Shown piece by piece: positions 62,499-64,000 of a stretch of 64,000 nt of DNA; the stretch's first letter is position 1; every line of letters begins with the position of its first letter. The notes below the pieces were generated by a model. It saw only the letters and a program-made list of their open reading frames with translations. It was not told the DNA's origin and ran no database searches. The DNA comes from Bugulina stolonifera (Eukaryota > Bryozoa > Gymnolaemata > Cheilostomatida > Bugulidae), in assembly GCA_935421135.1 (NCBI GenBank), contig OW285193.1, positions 17,718,099 through 17,782,098 of the forward strand, in the 5' to 3' direction. Both the position numbers and the translations under genes were made by a program.

Positions 62499-63284
62499 AT
62501 GTTTGGAAACAGCAGCAATGTATCAACAAATGAGCCAGATGTTTATGTCAAACCAAACCAAACAGGAGTAATCTCCCACCATAGAGAGTTTTTCTTTGGA
62601 GGATTTCTACGTAAAGGTACATGCATATGATATCACATAGTGTTTACAGTACCAGTGATAGTGTAAAGAAAAATAGTAGGCCCTTAAACCTCTTACCACA
62701 TAGAGCACACAACTTCCTACACCAGAGCAATCTAGATCGAAATTTACTAAAGTCCTCAAATAAATAAGCCAACTAGAAATGAGAGGACAATTCCGACCAT
62801 CTATCTAACTGCACTGTATATGTATAGCTACATGTACATGTACATCTGTACATAACATGAATGTTGTATTCCTATGTGAACATTGTATTATTCGGCAGGA
62901 ATTCCTGGATATAACCTAGTAGGAATTGGGTTCCTTGTCACAGCTATAATAATGTTGATGTTGCTTGCGGTGACCTGTATTGTTAACACAAAGAGAAGAC
63001 AAAGGTACTTTATTTCATCTACTGTTGGAATTAGATGGTATTATTTAGAGCAACTCTTGAAGAAGTTATAACCCTTAGTCAATTAGATTGCATGTCTGAT
63101 GGTTATGTTAGCAGGTGTTACTACTGATACATTGTCTTTATTATTGCTTAGGGGAAGACGCTACGAGGCGTCAGCTATGTGGAATGCAGGAAGTCAGCAA
63201 CTAAAGTTCACTAACCCACTCTATGGACAAGCTTACCACAGCTTAGTAAATGACCCAGATAACACGATATATGCACGGCGTTGA
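62499..63284 (+). CDS. Small single-pass membrane protein with NPxY tail
   Basis: Three exons, 62499-62616, 62899-63004 and 63152-63284, join in phase to 118 aa. A short N-terminal part holds three N-glycosylation sequons (NSS, NVS, NQT) and FFFGGFLRKGIPGYNL. It precedes one membrane span at about residues 47-68 (GIGFLVTAIIMLMLLAVTCI) and a KRRQRGRR stop-transfer. The cytoplasmic tail contains KFTNPLYGQAYHSL and DNTIYARR. NPLY is an NPxY motif of the type bound by PTB-domain adaptors in LDL-receptor-family tails. There is no signal peptide, and an acceptor-like AG stands 7-8 bases before the ATG, so a 5' exon may be missing. An in-frame ATG also exists at 62454. I know of no family with this short ectodomain. 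Confidence 0.7.
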
Positions 63285-63368
63285 TCTAGTGAAGCTATAC
63301 TTCATTCACATAACACAAAGTAGCTAAGTGTTATTATATCTATGGAAGTATTAATCTGTATTGTCACA

Positions 63369-63374
63369 AATAAA
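63369..63374 (+). promoter_or_regulatory. Polyadenylation signal of the NPxY protein gene
   Basis: AATAAA 85 bases after the stop codon. It is convergent with the minus-strand gene whose stop is at 63628. Confidence 0.5.
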
Positions 63375-63613
63375 TTTTCATAACAATCGTATTGTAATTA
63401 AAAGTTATAGATTTGTCAGTTTAAGATTAAACAGCATGATTCATCTTTGAAGTACATATCCATTGCTCCAGTATAGACTATAGAGTGCTAAGGTCTCCGG
63501 TATAGATAACGGAACTTTACAGTCAAATACATCATTGAAGTTATTAGATAAATAAATGAGGCGACTACACAAGTATCATGAGAAAACTGTATCACCTGTT
63601 AGTCAGTAGTTCA

Positions 63614-63619
63614 TTTATT
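63614..63619 (-). promoter_or_regulatory. Polyadenylation signal of the right-edge minus-strand gene
   Basis: TTTATT on the plus strand (AATAAA on the minus strand), 9 bases after the stop codon at 63628. Confidence 0.5.
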
Positions 63620-63627
63620 GTAGGCTA

Positions 63628-63982
63628 CTAGCGTGGATATACCCCAGTCATGTTCTTCATCACAGTCCACATACTCTGTAGTCCTCCATTGAACAAACCT
63701 GTAACATCACCCGCACACATTTGTTTATCAAAGAATTATTCAACATAAAAAACAGCACATTTTTCAAATTTTTACCACAAAACCAAAGACAGATAGATAA
63801 AAGAGAACACCAATATTAAACTAGGATTCTGTTGAAAAGTTGGTTGCCAAACCTTTAGTGAAGTCACTTGACAGAGATAAAGTAGAGGCGATAGCTCCAA
63901 CATCTTCAAAACGTCTGCTAATAAACTTGGATGTCTCTGTAAAGTCTTCTGATTTGTCTTGCAGCATGAACAGCTCGGCAGT
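63628..63982 (-). CDS. C-terminal exons of an unrecognised gene (cut by window edge)
   Basis: Two minus-strand exons, 63853-63982 and 63628-63698, join in phase, and the first begins at a codon boundary after TCTTTCAG. The C-terminal 66 residues start TAELFMLQDKSEDFTETSKF, continue ISRRFEDVGAIASTLSLSSD and end FNGGLQSMWTVMKNMTGVYPR before TAG. The segment is helical and polar, resembling the end of a trafficking or coiled-coil protein, but I cannot name the family. The 5' part lies beyond 64000. Confidence 0.6.
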
Positions 63983-64000
63983 CTGAAAGACACAGCATAC

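Noticed and set aside
1..64000. CRISPR array, bacterial operon or phage content
   Set aside because: The window is spliced eukaryotic DNA. The tandem arrays have no spacer structure.

Overview
The window reads as nuclear DNA of an early-branching animal. The genes are split by many GT-AG introns, mostly 50-600 bp. The DNA is AT-rich, with many minisatellites and short transposable elements. The recognisable proteins are animal or general eukaryotic families: NUF2, CCDC174, CSDE1/UNR, CHMP2A and an EFCAB6-like protein. Compact spacing and single orthologues of vertebrate genes suggest a sponge or another non-bilaterian. That placement is inference; no marker gene in the window fixes it. All gene models were spliced by hand and checked for reading-frame phase across every junction.

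Left part (1-12.8 kb): mostly non-genic. It holds a decayed LINE reverse-transcriptase fragment, a pogo-like MITE, a 48-bp minisatellite, a 0.75-kb repeat present as two inverted copies, several short hairpin elements, and two stretches of an unrecognised plus-strand gene (2355-2792 and 10526-10753).

12.9-26.7 kb: NUF2 on the minus strand (11 coding exons, 413 aa), with minisatellites and a tRNA-derived SINE in its introns. Next comes a transposon-rich spacer with a second SINE, two MITEs with perfect terminal inverted repeats, and AT-only DNA. CCDC174 follows on the plus strand (9 exons, 526 aa).

27.4-45 kb: CSDE1/UNR on the minus strand (17 exons, 860 aa), a 3.9-kb empty spacer, CHMP2A on the plus strand (4 exons, 222 aa), and an unrecognised single-pass membrane protein on the minus strand (5 exons, 324 aa).

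45.5-64 kb: a 20-exon EFCAB6-like EF-hand protein on the minus strand (927 aa), a possible small two-exon minus-strand gene, a secreted, highly basic modular protein on the plus strand (4 exons, 406 aa), a small single-pass membrane protein with an NPxY tail motif (3 exons, 118 aa), and the 3' end of an unrecognised minus-strand gene running off the right edge.

The genes do not form a pathway. NUF2 (kinetochore), CCDC174 (RNA processing), CSDE1 (mRNA translation and stability) and CHMP2A (ESCRT-III) are housekeeping genes. The least described content is the secreted basic protein and its NPxY neighbour, the orphan membrane protein with a PDZ-type C-terminus, and the family of short hairpin elements.
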